Shown here: one piece after another, positions 20,745 through 30,376 of the stretch
How the letters are laid out: each line of letters opens with the position of its first letter
Numbering within the stretch: position 1 is the stretch's first letter
From: an uncultured Pontibacter sp.
GTDB taxonomy: Bacteria; Bacteroidota; Bacteroidia; Cytophagales; Hymenobacteraceae
Reading direction: 5' to 3'
Length of the DNA stretch: 64,000 nt
Assembly: GCF_947495565.1 (NCBI RefSeq)
Contig: NZ_CANLZM010000017.1
Location: 1-64,000, forward strand
Notes under the pieces: generated by a model
What the model was told of the DNA's origin: nothing
What the model saw: the letters and a program-made list of their open reading frames with translations, nothing else
Database searches by the model: none
Made by a program: the position numbers and the translations under genes

Positions 20745-23210
20745 TCAACCCTGCAAATCCTGACCCCGCTCCCAAGTCACTTCCGGAAACACCACTTCCA
20801 GCTGCCGCTTGATCACGCGGTAATTCCCTTTCCAGAAACTAGCCAGATCCGAAACAGTGGTGATTGATTTCAAATCCGGCGTTAACAGGGCCAGCTCTAC
20901 CGTCATTTCGCCTTCATCCACTTTCGGGCTACTCTCCCACGCCAGCACATCCTGCAGACGTATATCCAGCTTGGGCTGAGCACCATCGGGTTTATACTCC
21001 AGCTCTATACTTGACCCATCGGGCAACGTCAAAAAAGCAGGAGCCAGCACGTCTAGCCTTGCCCGCTGCTCATCGTCCAGGTACTTCTTTTCCAGGATCG
21101 GCAGCAACTCCAGCTCCATCAGCTCATCGGGGTGCTCGATGTCAAACAGGTATGGCTGCAGCCAATCCCAGTTCGTCATGAGCAGGGTGCTGGTGCTCAC
21201 GTCGGGCCAGAACTCGGAGGGGCGCCATTTGCGCAGGCTCAGCACGCGGTTTTGCCATTGCGTTAGCTCGTGGTTGAAATCCAGCAGGTGCTCGCCTTCA
21301 ACTTTTATAGCCTCCGACATAGCCGGTACGCGGTGCTTCTCGTCGGGTGCTGGCAGCGGTTTGCTTTGCAGCACGATGCTCCCGATGCGCGTGTCCAGCG
21401 AGGCGGTGAGTTCGCCGTCGTTCACGTCCCAGTGGTATACCTCCTGCTGCTTTAACAGCGGAGCCAGGTCGCGGGGGTTGAGCGGCGAAGCCAGGAAAAT
21501 GCGACCCGGGTTATCGCCGGTGCCTGCGTGCAGGTGCGCAATGGCTAGCCAGGGTTCGTGCGCCAGATCATCTCTATGACCGGCAGAAGCATATTGGCCG
21601 CTGGCCAGCTGGAACTGTGCGTTGTTGCCGGGGCGGGCATAGGCGATGCGCTCCGGATAGCAATGCGCAAGCAGCACACCGGCTTCATACTCGTCAAAGG
21701 TGCCGTTCTCGGGCTCCACTTCAAACAGCTGGCGGTATGAGCGGGCGATCTTCTCTATCTTACTGAAACGCTTGCCCTGCCCTTGCTCTTTTCTATACCT
21801 TCTAAGGGCTTCTACTCTTAAATTGATGTCAATGCCGGCGTTGCGGTCCAGCGGGTCGCGTTCTTCCAGGACGGCAGCAATATCACTTGCCAGCGCCACC
21901 TGGTCGGTCTCTTCGGCTTTGAGCAGCATGTGCGCAATACGTGGGTGGCAAGGCAGCGTGTGCATGCGTTTGCCGTGCTCAGTGATGCGGCCGTTCTCCA
22001 GCGCCTGCAGTTGGTGCAGCATTTCGGTGGCATATTGCAAGGCAGCGCGTGGTGGCGGGTTCAGCCAGGTAAGGCCACGGATATCGGTAATGCCCCACTG
22101 CGCCATGTCCAGCACCAGGTTCGCCAGGTCTGCTTCCATGATCTCTGGGGTGCGGTGCGGGGCCATACGCTCCTGCGTGGTTTTGCTCCACATGCGGTAG
22201 GCGGTGCCGGGGCCCAAACGGCCGGCGCGACCGGCACGCTGGTCGGCGGCGTCTTTGGAGATGCGCACTGTTTCAAGGCGCGACAAACCGGACTTCGGAT
22301 CGAAGCGGGAGGTTTTCCCGAAGCCCGTATCCACCACCACCGAAATGCCTTCTATGGTTAAGCTGGTCTCGGCTATACTTGTCGCCAGCACTACTTTGCG
22401 CCTGCCCTGGCGGTCGGGCATAATGGCAGCATATTGCTTGCCGAAGGGCAGCATCCCGAACAGCGGGTGTATTTGCACGCCACGCATTTGCTTGCGAAGT
22501 ATGGTTTCAACCTTTCGTATGTCGTTTTCGCCAGGCAGAAACACGAGGATATCCCCCTCCTGCTCCTTTGCTGCCTGCTGCACTACTTTGGCTGTCATTT
22601 CGGGCAACATGCGGTCGTCGGCGTCGCCGGTGTAAAAGGTTTCGATGGGGTATTGCCGCCCCATACTTTGCGCCACCGGAGCTTTGAGCAAACTCGTGAG
22701 CTGGGGCATATCCAGGGTAGCCGACATCACCATAATGCGCAAGTCTGGGCGTAGCGTGTGCTGCGCCTCCCGGCTCAGGGCCATGGCCACATCGGCATGG
22801 ATGCTGCGCTCATGAAACTCGTCGAAGATCACGATACCGATGCCCGTCAGCGAGCGGTCGCTGTGGATCATGCGGGTGAGGATGCCTTCGGTTACGACCT
22901 CGATGCGGGTGCGCTCGGAAATGCGCGTCTCGAAACGGATACGGTAGCCGACGGTCTGGCCTACCTCCTCGCCCAGCAACTGCGCCAGGCGCTCGGCAAT
23001 GGTTTTAGCCGCCAAGCGCCGGGGCTCCAGCATAATGATCTTCTGATCTTTCAGCCAGGCCTCGTCCAGCAACGCCAGCGGCAGCAAGGTGCTTTTACCG
23101 GCTCCAGGAGGAGCGTTTACGATCAGCGTGTTCTGCGCCGCCAGGTGCTCCCTAACGGCAGGTATAATTTCCCGAACGGGTAAGTCTATGGTAAATGGGT
23201 TGAAGGACAA
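20745..23210 (-). CDS. hrpB: ATP-dependent helicase HrpB (copy 2)
   Basis: 821 aa; NAPPGAGKSTLLPLALLDEAW, DEFHERS, SATLD, QRAGRAGRLGPGTAYRMW; homologous over its length to 14867-17413. Confidence 0.92.
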   Translation of the reverse strand: MSFNPFTIDLPVREIIPAVREHLAAQNTLIVNAPPGAGKSTLLPLALLDEAWLKDQKIIMLEPRRLAAKTIAERLAQLLGEEVGQTVGYRIRFETRISERTRIEVVTEGILTRMIHSDRSLTGIGIVIFDEFHERSIHADVAMALSREAQHTLRPDLRIMVMSATLDMPQLTSLLKAPVAQSMGRQYPIETFYTGDADDRMLPEMTAKVVQQAAKEQEGDILVFLPGENDIRKVETILRKQMRGVQIHPLFGMLPFGKQYAAIMPDRQGRRKVVLATSIAETSLTIEGISVVVDTGFGKTSRFDPKSGLSRLETVRISKDAADQRAGRAGRLGPGTAYRMWSKTTQERMAPHRTPEIMEADLANLVLDMAQWGITDIRGLTWLNPPPRAALQYATEMLHQLQALENGRITEHGKRMHTLPCHPRIAHMLLKAEETDQVALASDIAAVLEERDPLDRNAGIDINLRVEALRRYRKEQGQGKRFSKIEKIARSYRQLFEVEPENGTFDEYEAGVLLAHCYPERIAYARPGNNAQFQLASGQYASAGHRDDLAHEPWLAIAHLHAGTGDNPGRIFLASPLNPRDLAPLLKQQEVYHWDVNDGELTASLDTRIGSIVLQSKPLPAPDEKHRVPAMSEAIKVEGEHLLDFNHELTQWQNRVLSLRKWRPSEFWPDVSTSTLLMTNWDWLQPYLFDIEHPDELMELELLPILEKKYLDDEQRARLDVLAPAFLTLPDGSSIELEYKPDGAQPKLDIRLQDVLAWESSPKVDEGEMTVELALLTPDLKSITTVSDLASFWKGNYRVIKRQLEVVFPEVTWERGQDLQG

Positions 23211-23419
23211 GGGGACTTATTATAACTGAAATATTTATAAATTGATAAATCTCTGCACAAATTTACACATTGTGAGTTTACTAACAGGATGTCTTTTATC
23301 AGATATTGACATTTATAATTTCTCTACCAACATACTTCTTTACCTTGCATAATATTGATGCAAGAAGGCATATCTGAGTTAAATTATTTTAATATATTTG
23401 GTTTAAAAACATAAATGCC

Positions 23420-26218
23420 ATGAAGTTTAATAGAAGGGATCTTGGTTACACTATTATATCAAGATTTGAAAGTTTATTTAGATCTTATATAGCAACAAAA
23501 CTTGAGTGTCTCGCGGAGAATTATACTAATAATGTACCAGAAGGGATACTTTCGAAAGCTAAAGATAGAAATTACGAAACTTCATACTTTGAGTCAACAA
23601 TAGACTTTTTAGATAACACAGATTTCCCTGACTTAATCGAAATCTGCTGCTTTAAAAACAACTTTTCTTCATACTTTTCCAAGTCCAAAAGAGAAGAAAT
23701 AGTAGCTAAAATGGCTATTTTATATAATTTACGATGTAAGATAGCCCACGTTAAAGGTTTTTTTACTAGCATAGATTTAGACAAACTCATCGAGCTTACT
23801 TCAGAGGTAAACTCTGCTTCTTCTAATGATGGTGAGTTTAGGAACTTTATTATAGACTTAGAGAGGTCACCGGAAAAATTCATCAGGGAGGTACCCATTG
23901 ATTTCAATATTGATTTTCTTGAGAACAATAACGTTCTAAATAACTTGCCTATTCCTGATTATGAATACGAGGGTGGTTTTGTAGGTAGAGAAGAGGATAT
24001 AAAGAAGATTATATCCTATTTGAACGGAGATAAATTTGCTGTTATAACAATAACTGGAGCAGGTGGTGTAGGTAAAACTTCGCTTGCACTCAAAGTTGTA
24101 CAAGAACTTTCTCAAAAGCCTGATTTCGATAAATTCGATGGTATAATTTGGCTGAGTGCAAAAGAAAATAAGTTAACCCATTTGGGTATTGAAGATATAG
24201 AACCTACTATCAAAAGTTATGAAGAACTTCTTGATACAATAATAGAAGTATTAAATTTTGATGTTGCTGATAGCGTTGAAAAAAAAGAGGACATAGTTAA
24301 TACTATTTTTGAGATATCTAAAGGCATATTGATTATAGTAGATAACCTTGAAACAATAACAGATGAGAGAATAATTAATTTTATTATTGATGCGCCTAAT
24401 AGCGCAAAGTTTCTAATTACAAGCAGGAAAGGACTTGGACAAGTTGAAAGAAGACATGAGTTAACACCACTAAAGGAAAAGGAAGCTATTTACCTTTTTA
24501 GGCAGACAGCAAAAGATAAGCAACTACTACCGTTATCAAGGCTGGATGATAAGTTAGTTAGAAAATACGTTCTGAAGGTTTCTTGTTTTCCATTAGCTAT
24601 TAAATGGGTTATTGGTTTAGTGGCAAGAGGAAAGGATATAAATAGAGTTATTGATTCTATAAATGATGCAACAGGCGATATATCAAAGTTTTGTTTTGAA
24701 CAAATCTTTTCTGATTTGAGCCAGAACTGCAAACATATATTGTATGCAATAAGCTGTTTTGATGATTCTCCAACTGCAGGAGTCTTACAATATGTTGTAA
24801 ATATTGAGCAAAATGCCTTTGAAGACGCAATTGAAGAATTAATTCTTGTTTCATTGATTATACCTGAGCAGTTCAAGAATGAGCAAGATGAAATAGCTGT
24901 AAAGTATTCAATAATTCCTTTGACTAGAGGCTTTATTCGCCAACAACTCAATAAAAAGTTAGAGTTAAAAGAAAAGATTGAATCAACTATTTCCAAGACT
25001 CAAAATGCTATAACGGATACAGAAAAAGCAAAGCGGGAGTACAGATACAGCTTAAACAATTTAGGTGCGGTTACTGAGGAAGAAAAAGTGGCGGCAGTTC
25101 TAGTGCAGTCTGCTTCACAAAACTACCAAGCCAACAGGTATGAAGATGCTGTTGAAAATTATAAGAGTGCTATAAGTATTGCCCCTAGATTCTCAACTAT
25201 CTATAGAAACTGGGCTGTAATGGAATCTATGGAAGGGCATTTGTCTGAAGCAGATTCATTGATGAGTAAAGCAAAAGAGCTAAACCCGAATGATCCCCAA
25301 ATATGGCTCCTTTGGGGTAATATTTATAAAAAGGCAAACAAATTTACCGAGGCTCACCAGAAATATGAACAAGCTTATATATTAGTACCAAGTGACCATA
25401 TAGTTCTTAATGCTTTAGCTCAAACAAAAAACAGACTAGGAGATTTCGAAACTGCCGACAACCTATACAAAAAAGCTTTAAGTATTGGTATAGAAACAAA
25501 CTCTAAAAAACACGAGATAATAAATCGATCAAGTCTTGCTGAAAACTTGATGTCTTGGACTGAGTTACTTTTAAAAGATAGAAATTATCCATTAGCAGAA
25601 GCTAAACTATTCGAAGCTGAAGAACAATGTAAGCGGTTAATTGAAATAGACGAATTTGATCCTACATCTAAAGCCTTACAAAGCCAATTTTATTTTCGAA
25701 CAGGTATTTATTTTAAGAAAGTAGGCAAAATCAATGAAGCTTTAACCTATTTCCAAAGATTGCTTTATATAAGCCCATTAAGCAATAAAGAGGACTATTA
25801 TATAGTGGGTGGAACTTTAGAATATATTCAGTTAGAAATTAATAAAGGAGAGTATAATTCTTTATTAGAACTTCTGCTGCCACTTAAACATAAATACTCT
25901 GCAGTATTCCAAAAAAAGACATATTACCTAGATAGGTACAATAACTTTTTAGAAGAACTGGAAAACACAAATCACCAGTCTAGGCATAATAAAAGTTTAA
26001 AATACAATGAGGATTATAAGATCGGTTTTATAAAAGAAGTTTTTGTAAGACGCAACTTTGTAATTATTGAAAGTGAAGGCAAGACATTTTTAGGTGGTGC
26101 CGAGAAATTTGACCCAATAGTTGATAATGTTGATAATAATCTGATTTCTAAAAAAGTAAGGTTCAAAACTTTTAAATCAGGAAATAAGGAGAAAGCACAA
26201 GAAATCATTTTAATATAA
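23420..26218 (+). CDS. STAND NTPase: HEPN-like N-terminus, NB-ARC-type ATPase, winged helix, TPRs, cold-shock-like C-terminus
   Basis: 932 aa; R105-x4-H110 (NLRCKIAH); FVGREEDIKKI; Walker A ITGAGGVGKTSLALK; Walker B ILIIVDNLE; KFLITSRKG; CFPLAIKWVIGL; TPR region ANRYEDAVENYKSAISIAPRFSTIYRNWA...; C-terminal YKIGFIKEVFVRRNFVIIESEGKTFLGGAEKFD...KKVRFKTFKSGNKEKAQEI. Confidence 0.85.
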   Translation: MKFNRRDLGYTIISRFESLFRSYIATKLECLAENYTNNVPEGILSKAKDRNYETSYFESTIDFLDNTDFPDLIEICCFKNNFSSYFSKSKREEIVAKMAILYNLRCKIAHVKGFFTSIDLDKLIELTSEVNSASSNDGEFRNFIIDLERSPEKFIREVPIDFNIDFLENNNVLNNLPIPDYEYEGGFVGREEDIKKIISYLNGDKFAVITITGAGGVGKTSLALKVVQELSQKPDFDKFDGIIWLSAKENKLTHLGIEDIEPTIKSYEELLDTIIEVLNFDVADSVEKKEDIVNTIFEISKGILIIVDNLETITDERIINFIIDAPNSAKFLITSRKGLGQVERRHELTPLKEKEAIYLFRQTAKDKQLLPLSRLDDKLVRKYVLKVSCFPLAIKWVIGLVARGKDINRVIDSINDATGDISKFCFEQIFSDLSQNCKHILYAISCFDDSPTAGVLQYVVNIEQNAFEDAIEELILVSLIIPEQFKNEQDEIAVKYSIIPLTRGFIRQQLNKKLELKEKIESTISKTQNAITDTEKAKREYRYSLNNLGAVTEEEKVAAVLVQSASQNYQANRYEDAVENYKSAISIAPRFSTIYRNWAVMESMEGHLSEADSLMSKAKELNPNDPQIWLLWGNIYKKANKFTEAHQKYEQAYILVPSDHIVLNALAQTKNRLGDFETADNLYKKALSIGIETNSKKHEIINRSSLAENLMSWTELLLKDRNYPLAEAKLFEAEEQCKRLIEIDEFDPTSKALQSQFYFRTGIYFKKVGKINEALTYFQRLLYISPLSNKEDYYIVGGTLEYIQLEINKGEYNSLLELLLPLKHKYSAVFQKKTYYLDRYNNFLEELENTNHQSRHNKSLKYNEDYKIGFIKEVFVRRNFVIIESEGKTFLGGAEKFDPIVDNVDNNLISKKVRFKTFKSGNKEKAQEIILI

Positions 26219-26404
26219 ACCTATCCTTAATTGGCGCGAGCTTGCAGCTCGTGCCTTTTCTTTCCACAGCTATACCTACAGCACAAGTAACAGTACGAGC
26301 TACAAACTTGCACTAGCAAGTCACCTGATCTCACCCAAAGGCACCTTATTGAATATAAGCTGGAATAACCCGTTGCTATGCCCTTTAAATGCGTACCTTA
26401 TAGT

Positions 26405-26581
26405 ATGATAGAAAATAAATTCCCCATTGGGTCCGAAGTGTTCGCAAAAGTGAATTCAGATCTGATATTAACCATCCGCCAATACCTGAAACGCATCTAT
26501 TACTGTACTGTAAAAAGTCAGCCTTCGCAGAAGGATCTGGTATACTACGAGCGGGAGTTAGTACCTGTACCGATAAAGTAA
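26405..26581 (+). CDS. small conserved hypothetical protein
   Basis: FPIGSEVFAKVNSDLILTIRQYLKRIYYCTVKSQPSQKDLVYYEREL; followed directly by a terminator; start taken at ATG 26405. Confidence 0.65.
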   Translation: MIENKFPIGSEVFAKVNSDLILTIRQYLKRIYYCTVKSQPSQKDLVYYERELVPVPIK

Positions 26582-26585
26582 AAAT

Positions 26586-26615
26586 AAAGCCCCTGCTAAA
26601 ACAGGGGCTTTTTAA
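26586..26615 (+). terminator. rho-independent terminator
   Basis: AAAGCCCCTG-CTAAAA-CAGGGGCTTTTT. Confidence 0.85.
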
Positions 26616-26640
26616 TGTCAAACAAACCGTTATTGTTAAG

Positions 26641-27012
26641 CTAATCTTCGAAGCCTTCCCGTAGTTCTTTTGACTGGGCGTAACATACGGGGCTGCTGTT
26701 TTCCTTCCGCTCCGTTTTTTCCTTTACCAGTTCATCGTAATTGTCTGGGGTAGCTAAGATCCTGCACTTCGGGTAAAGCACTACACCCCGCCGGACGATC
26801 TTACTGTTTGTTTCTATTTCGTGCGCGTTTACCCCTTCCGCTCCATACACATGAATCGTGAAGAAATGGTAGTTCGTTTTCTTCGCATATCCTTCTGCCG
26901 TTATCCTGCCGGTTATCGTCCTTTCCCCGATAAAGTCTGATGTCTCTCCTTCTGTATAAGGCGTGTACACCGACTCCGTCCACTCTACTTTACAACCTAC
27001 TGTCAGATTCAT
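26641..27012 (-). CDS. hypothetical protein
   Basis: Start chosen at MNLTVGCKVEWTESVYTPYTEGE; complete ORF in host-like composition. Confidence 0.6.
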   Translation of the reverse strand: MNLTVGCKVEWTESVYTPYTEGETSDFIGERTITGRITAEGYAKKTNYHFFTIHVYGAEGVNAHEIETNSKIVRRGVVLYPKCRILATPDNYDELVKEKTERKENSSPVCYAQSKELREGFED

Positions 27013-27306
27013 ACTTGTGTTTTGTGCTTTGTTTCCTATACGTTTGCCGTGTCGCAAACTATAAATTTCCTGGCTCCCATATCTGGGTATAGCCTAAACC
27101 GCCAGGTAACTTTACTTTCTGCACGAGTAACGGCACGAGCTGCAAGCTCGCAACAGCACACAGAATCAAGCTTGCCTTTTATACTAATCCTACCCTATTT
27201 TACCCCGCAACAGCACAATCCAACTCCGATCAGGATAATGTAACTCCTTCCGCAACTGCACTCCTGCCAGGAAGTATACATACTATAAGTAGCCTGCTTC
27301 TCCCCT

Positions 27307-28332
27307 ATGAGTAAAAAGATCCTGAAGCCATCCAGACCAGTTACTGGCTCTATATTGAAAGCTCCGTTTCTGTGGATGGAGTGGGGAATGAACTGGCTCT
27401 CCTACTGGTTTAGCCACCTGGCTGTTTTTACGCTGCTGAAGTATGTGGGTAAGCTGGCCATACTTGTTGCTATTATTGGCTGGTTTATGGAAGCACCTGC
27501 CCGCAGGCAAATATCTATCCGCGAGAACTGGGCTATACTTTACGAGAAAGGCGGAGGCCGCATGGAGGCTTTACTTTTCCTGCACCAGGAAGGCGTTGAT
27601 CTTCGGGGTTTGAACGGGGAATATGGCTTTTTTGAAGGGATTAACCTGCAAGGGGCAAATTTATACGGAGCCGACATGTCGAATGCGAAGCTGGCAAAGG
27701 CAAACCTGAGCAATACCACCCTTACCAATTCCGAACTGAACAAAGCGGTGCTGGACAGCGCCAATTTTACAGCTGCAAAACTAGCTAACTCAGACCTAGA
27801 GGGTGCCTGGCTACGAAACAGCAAACTAGACAGGGCCGACCTTACCTTCACCAATTTAAGCCGTGCGTTTGTAAACGGAGCCAGCCTGCGGAGAGCCAAC
27901 TTAAATGAAGCCAGGTTAAGCCATGCCTATTTTCCCGCAGCAGACCTGAGCGGTGCTTCCTTCCAGTTTGCCAAGTTAGACAGCACCGACCTGAAAGGGG
28001 CAAAGCTAAGAGACGCCGACCTGTCGCTGGCCGATATGCGGGGAGTGAAACTATTTGATGCCGACCTGACAAACGCTACCTTCACATTTGCCATTTTAGT
28101 AGGTGCAGACTTAAGCGGAGCTGTTCTACGCGGTGCCGACCTACAAAATACCATCCTGATAAACGCTAACTTAGAAGACGCTGTATTAGATAGTGCCGAC
28201 CTAAGAGGTGCCAACCTACGTGGCGTAAACCTGAAAAATGCCAGCCTGCGGGGCGCAGATCTGCGCAGCGTCCGCTTCCTGAACGACTCAGCTTTTGTAG
28301 ATGCGGATACAACGGGTATACGGCTGCGGTAG
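27307..28332 (+). CDS. pentapeptide-repeat protein with N-terminal membrane segment
   Basis: 341 aa; many A(D/N)Lxx repeats (ANLYGADMSNAKLAKANLSNTTL...); hydrophobic LAILVAIIGWFM. Confidence 0.9.
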   Translation: MSKKILKPSRPVTGSILKAPFLWMEWGMNWLSYWFSHLAVFTLLKYVGKLAILVAIIGWFMEAPARRQISIRENWAILYEKGGGRMEALLFLHQEGVDLRGLNGEYGFFEGINLQGANLYGADMSNAKLAKANLSNTTLTNSELNKAVLDSANFTAAKLANSDLEGAWLRNSKLDRADLTFTNLSRAFVNGASLRRANLNEARLSHAYFPAADLSGASFQFAKLDSTDLKGAKLRDADLSLADMRGVKLFDADLTNATFTFAILVGADLSGAVLRGADLQNTILINANLEDAVLDSADLRGANLRGVNLKNASLRGADLRSVRFLNDSAFVDADTTGIRLR

Positions 28333-28482
28333 TGGGAGGAGTAAAATCCCTCAAACCACCTGATTCATCCTGTGTTAACAGTAGTCTTCCAGGTGTTGGT
28401 CTAATTTTTTTTTATGTGTAGGCGGAAATGAGCTTTTTGCCATTGTTAAGACTAATACATACGCATCCAACACCACAAAACT

Positions 28483-29250
28483 ATGCTCAAGAACAAAGAC
28501 CTTCTCTCGCTCCTGATCCGAATATTTTTAGGTTATATTTTTCTCTCTGCCGGTATATGCAAACTTACCGACGGCAATTTCGGACAGATAATCGGGCCGC
28601 CATGGCTGGAGGAACGGCTGGCTGAGTATGGTCTGGGCCTGTTTGCGCAGGTGGTAGCGGTGAGCCAAGTGGTATGTGGTGCGCTGCTGCTCTCGCAGCG
28701 GTTTAGTTTGCTTGGTGCTGTTATGTTGGTGCCCATGTGCATAGCCATACTTGCTGTAACGGTTTCGCAGCAATGGGCGGGCACACCATACATTAACGCT
28801 GTACTGCTGCTGCTAAACCTTTCGCTGTTAGCCATGGAGTACCCCAAATTCAGGTTTTTGCTGCAGGCTAACACAGCTTTCAAAATCAAGCCGACATCAA
28901 TAGATCGGATCGGGCATAATATGTTTAGTTGGCTGGGCCTGGGCTTTAGCTTCCTCGCGATGGCAGCTGCTTCTTATAACCTGGTGCTTACAAATGTGTT
29001 TGCTGTACTTGCCTTTGCCACCTTCGCCTTCACTATTATCAGTAAGGTTGTAGAGAATAAACTTGATGTGCTGCTGCTGACTTTGCCGTTTGTAACGATG
29101 ATAGTGCTGACGCTTGGAAGAATAATACCTTATGCCGAACCCCTTTTGGCTGTGCTCCTACTGGTTGAGGCTCTTTTATTAATTATCAGGCTTATCCTGG
29201 GGGCAAAAAGAAAGAGAGAAACTACACAGCCTGCAGCCGCTTTATCCTGA
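28483..29250 (+). CDS. DoxX/MauE-like membrane protein
   Basis: 255 aa; LIRIFLGYIFLSAGICKLTDGNFG..., several TM helices. Confidence 0.7.
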   Translation: MLKNKDLLSLLIRIFLGYIFLSAGICKLTDGNFGQIIGPPWLEERLAEYGLGLFAQVVAVSQVVCGALLLSQRFSLLGAVMLVPMCIAILAVTVSQQWAGTPYINAVLLLLNLSLLAMEYPKFRFLLQANTAFKIKPTSIDRIGHNMFSWLGLGFSFLAMAAASYNLVLTNVFAVLAFATFAFTIISKVVENKLDVLLLTLPFVTMIVLTLGRIIPYAEPLLAVLLLVEALLLIIRLILGAKRKRETTQPAAALS

Positions 29251-29509
29251 CAGTAGGTCGCCCCCGTTGGCGTGAATTTGCAGCTGTGCTTTTTCTGCAG
29301 GGTTGATCATCCCCTACCCACTCCTGAAACAAGTCTGGGCCCTTCAAGCTCAAAGTAGGAACTTCAACTAAGCGGGATATACAAAAAAACCAATACCAAT
29401 CCCCAGATCAAGTAGTTAAAAAAATATGTAAAGCGTACTTGACTTTAAGAAAAGCAAACTATACCTTTATGTAAATAAAACTTTACATTATATCAATCGT
29501 TATTTACAT

Positions 29510-29917
29510 ATGGAAAATCAAAACTATAACACCCAGCTTCGGCGTAATACCTGGCAACTAGCTATCTGGACTTTTGCGTGGGTTGCCTCTATGGCCCTGG
29601 CAACCTTTGGGCCCAACTTAATCTGGCAGGAGAATATGCCCTTCACCATAGTTGCCATTGTACTAAATGCGGCTTTTGGCGCTGCAATGATCCTGGCAAA
29701 CATCCGGTATATCAAAAGCATGGACGAGATGCAGCGTAGAATTCAGCTGGAGGCTATGGGTATTGCCTTGGGCGTAGGCGTGGTTGGCGGCTTAAGCTAT
29801 TCGCTGCTTGATACGACCAATATTATTTCGGGAGATGCAGAGATCTCTTTCCTGGTCATCCTGATAGGGCTTACCTACCTGGCCGCTACTGTTATCGGGC
29901 AAATCCGCTACAGATGA
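29510..29917 (+). CDS. hypothetical four-helix membrane protein
   Basis: 135 aa; 4-bp overlap with a downstream HTH regulator gene. Confidence 0.75.
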   Translation: MENQNYNTQLRRNTWQLAIWTFAWVASMALATFGPNLIWQENMPFTIVAIVLNAAFGAAMILANIRYIKSMDEMQRRIQLEAMGIALGVGVVGGLSYSLLDTTNIISGDAEISFLVILIGLTYLAATVIGQIRYR

Positions 29918-30114
29918 AAAATCGACTGAAGGTACTTAGAGCTGAGCGTGACTTAACGCAGGCAGACCTTGCCGATGCGCTGGCCGTTTCTAGGCAGACC
30001 GTAAATGCCATCGAGAAAGGCAAGTTTGACCCGAGTTTACCCCTGGCTTTTAAAATATCCCGGCTATTTAATCTGCCGATCGAAGCTATTTTTCAGGATG
30101 AAGAAGAAGTATAG
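29914..30114 (+). CDS. helix-turn-helix transcriptional regulator (Xre/Cro type)
   Basis: 66 aa; LRAERDLTQADLADALAVSRQTVNAIEKGKFDPSLPLAFKISRLF. Confidence 0.9.
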   Translation: MKNRLKVLRAERDLTQADLADALAVSRQTVNAIEKGKFDPSLPLAFKISRLFNLPIEAIFQDEEEV

Positions 30115-30202
30115 GGTTACAGATTCTTAAGGATTGATTTTTAGTCTGTCAGGATTTTAGTAAAGCTATGATTGCTCAAAGTATTCATTGTTCGCAGGTG
30201 TA

Positions 30203-30233
30203 AATCATCCCCCTGCCCCTTTTTTATCGAGGG
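30203..30233. repeat. palindromic repeat family R1, apparently interrupted by the MITE at 30244-30376
   Basis: AATCATCCCCCTGCCCCTTTTTTATCGAGGG. Confidence 0.55.
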
Positions 30234-30243
30234 CCCCTACCCC

Positions 30244-30376
30244 TAAATGCCGTCAACTTAAGCGTTTAAGTTTGCCGTTGTGCGTGTTCTCACCAACAAC
30301 TTGCTGGTCAGAAGACAGAGCAAGGGCGACTGCTTTACTGGAGGCAACCCGAGCTATTTCTTAAGTTGACGGCATT
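30244..30376. mobile_element. MITE-like element (copy B of the double-hairpin family), IS4-like ends
   Basis: 17-bp perfect TIRs AATGCCGTCAACTTAAG (30246-30262) / CTTAAGTTGACGGCATT (30360-30376); flanked by direct repeat GCCCCTACCCC (30233-30243 and 30377-30387); core shares GCCGTTGT..GTGTTCTCACCAACAA and CTTGCTGGT..AGCAAGGGC with copies A, C, D. Confidence 0.8.

Noticed and set aside
28483-30114. Membrane protein/HTH overlapping pair as a toxin-antitoxin module
   Set aside because: The HTH resembles common small Xre-type regulators paired with membrane proteins; no toxin-like motif in the 135-aa partner.
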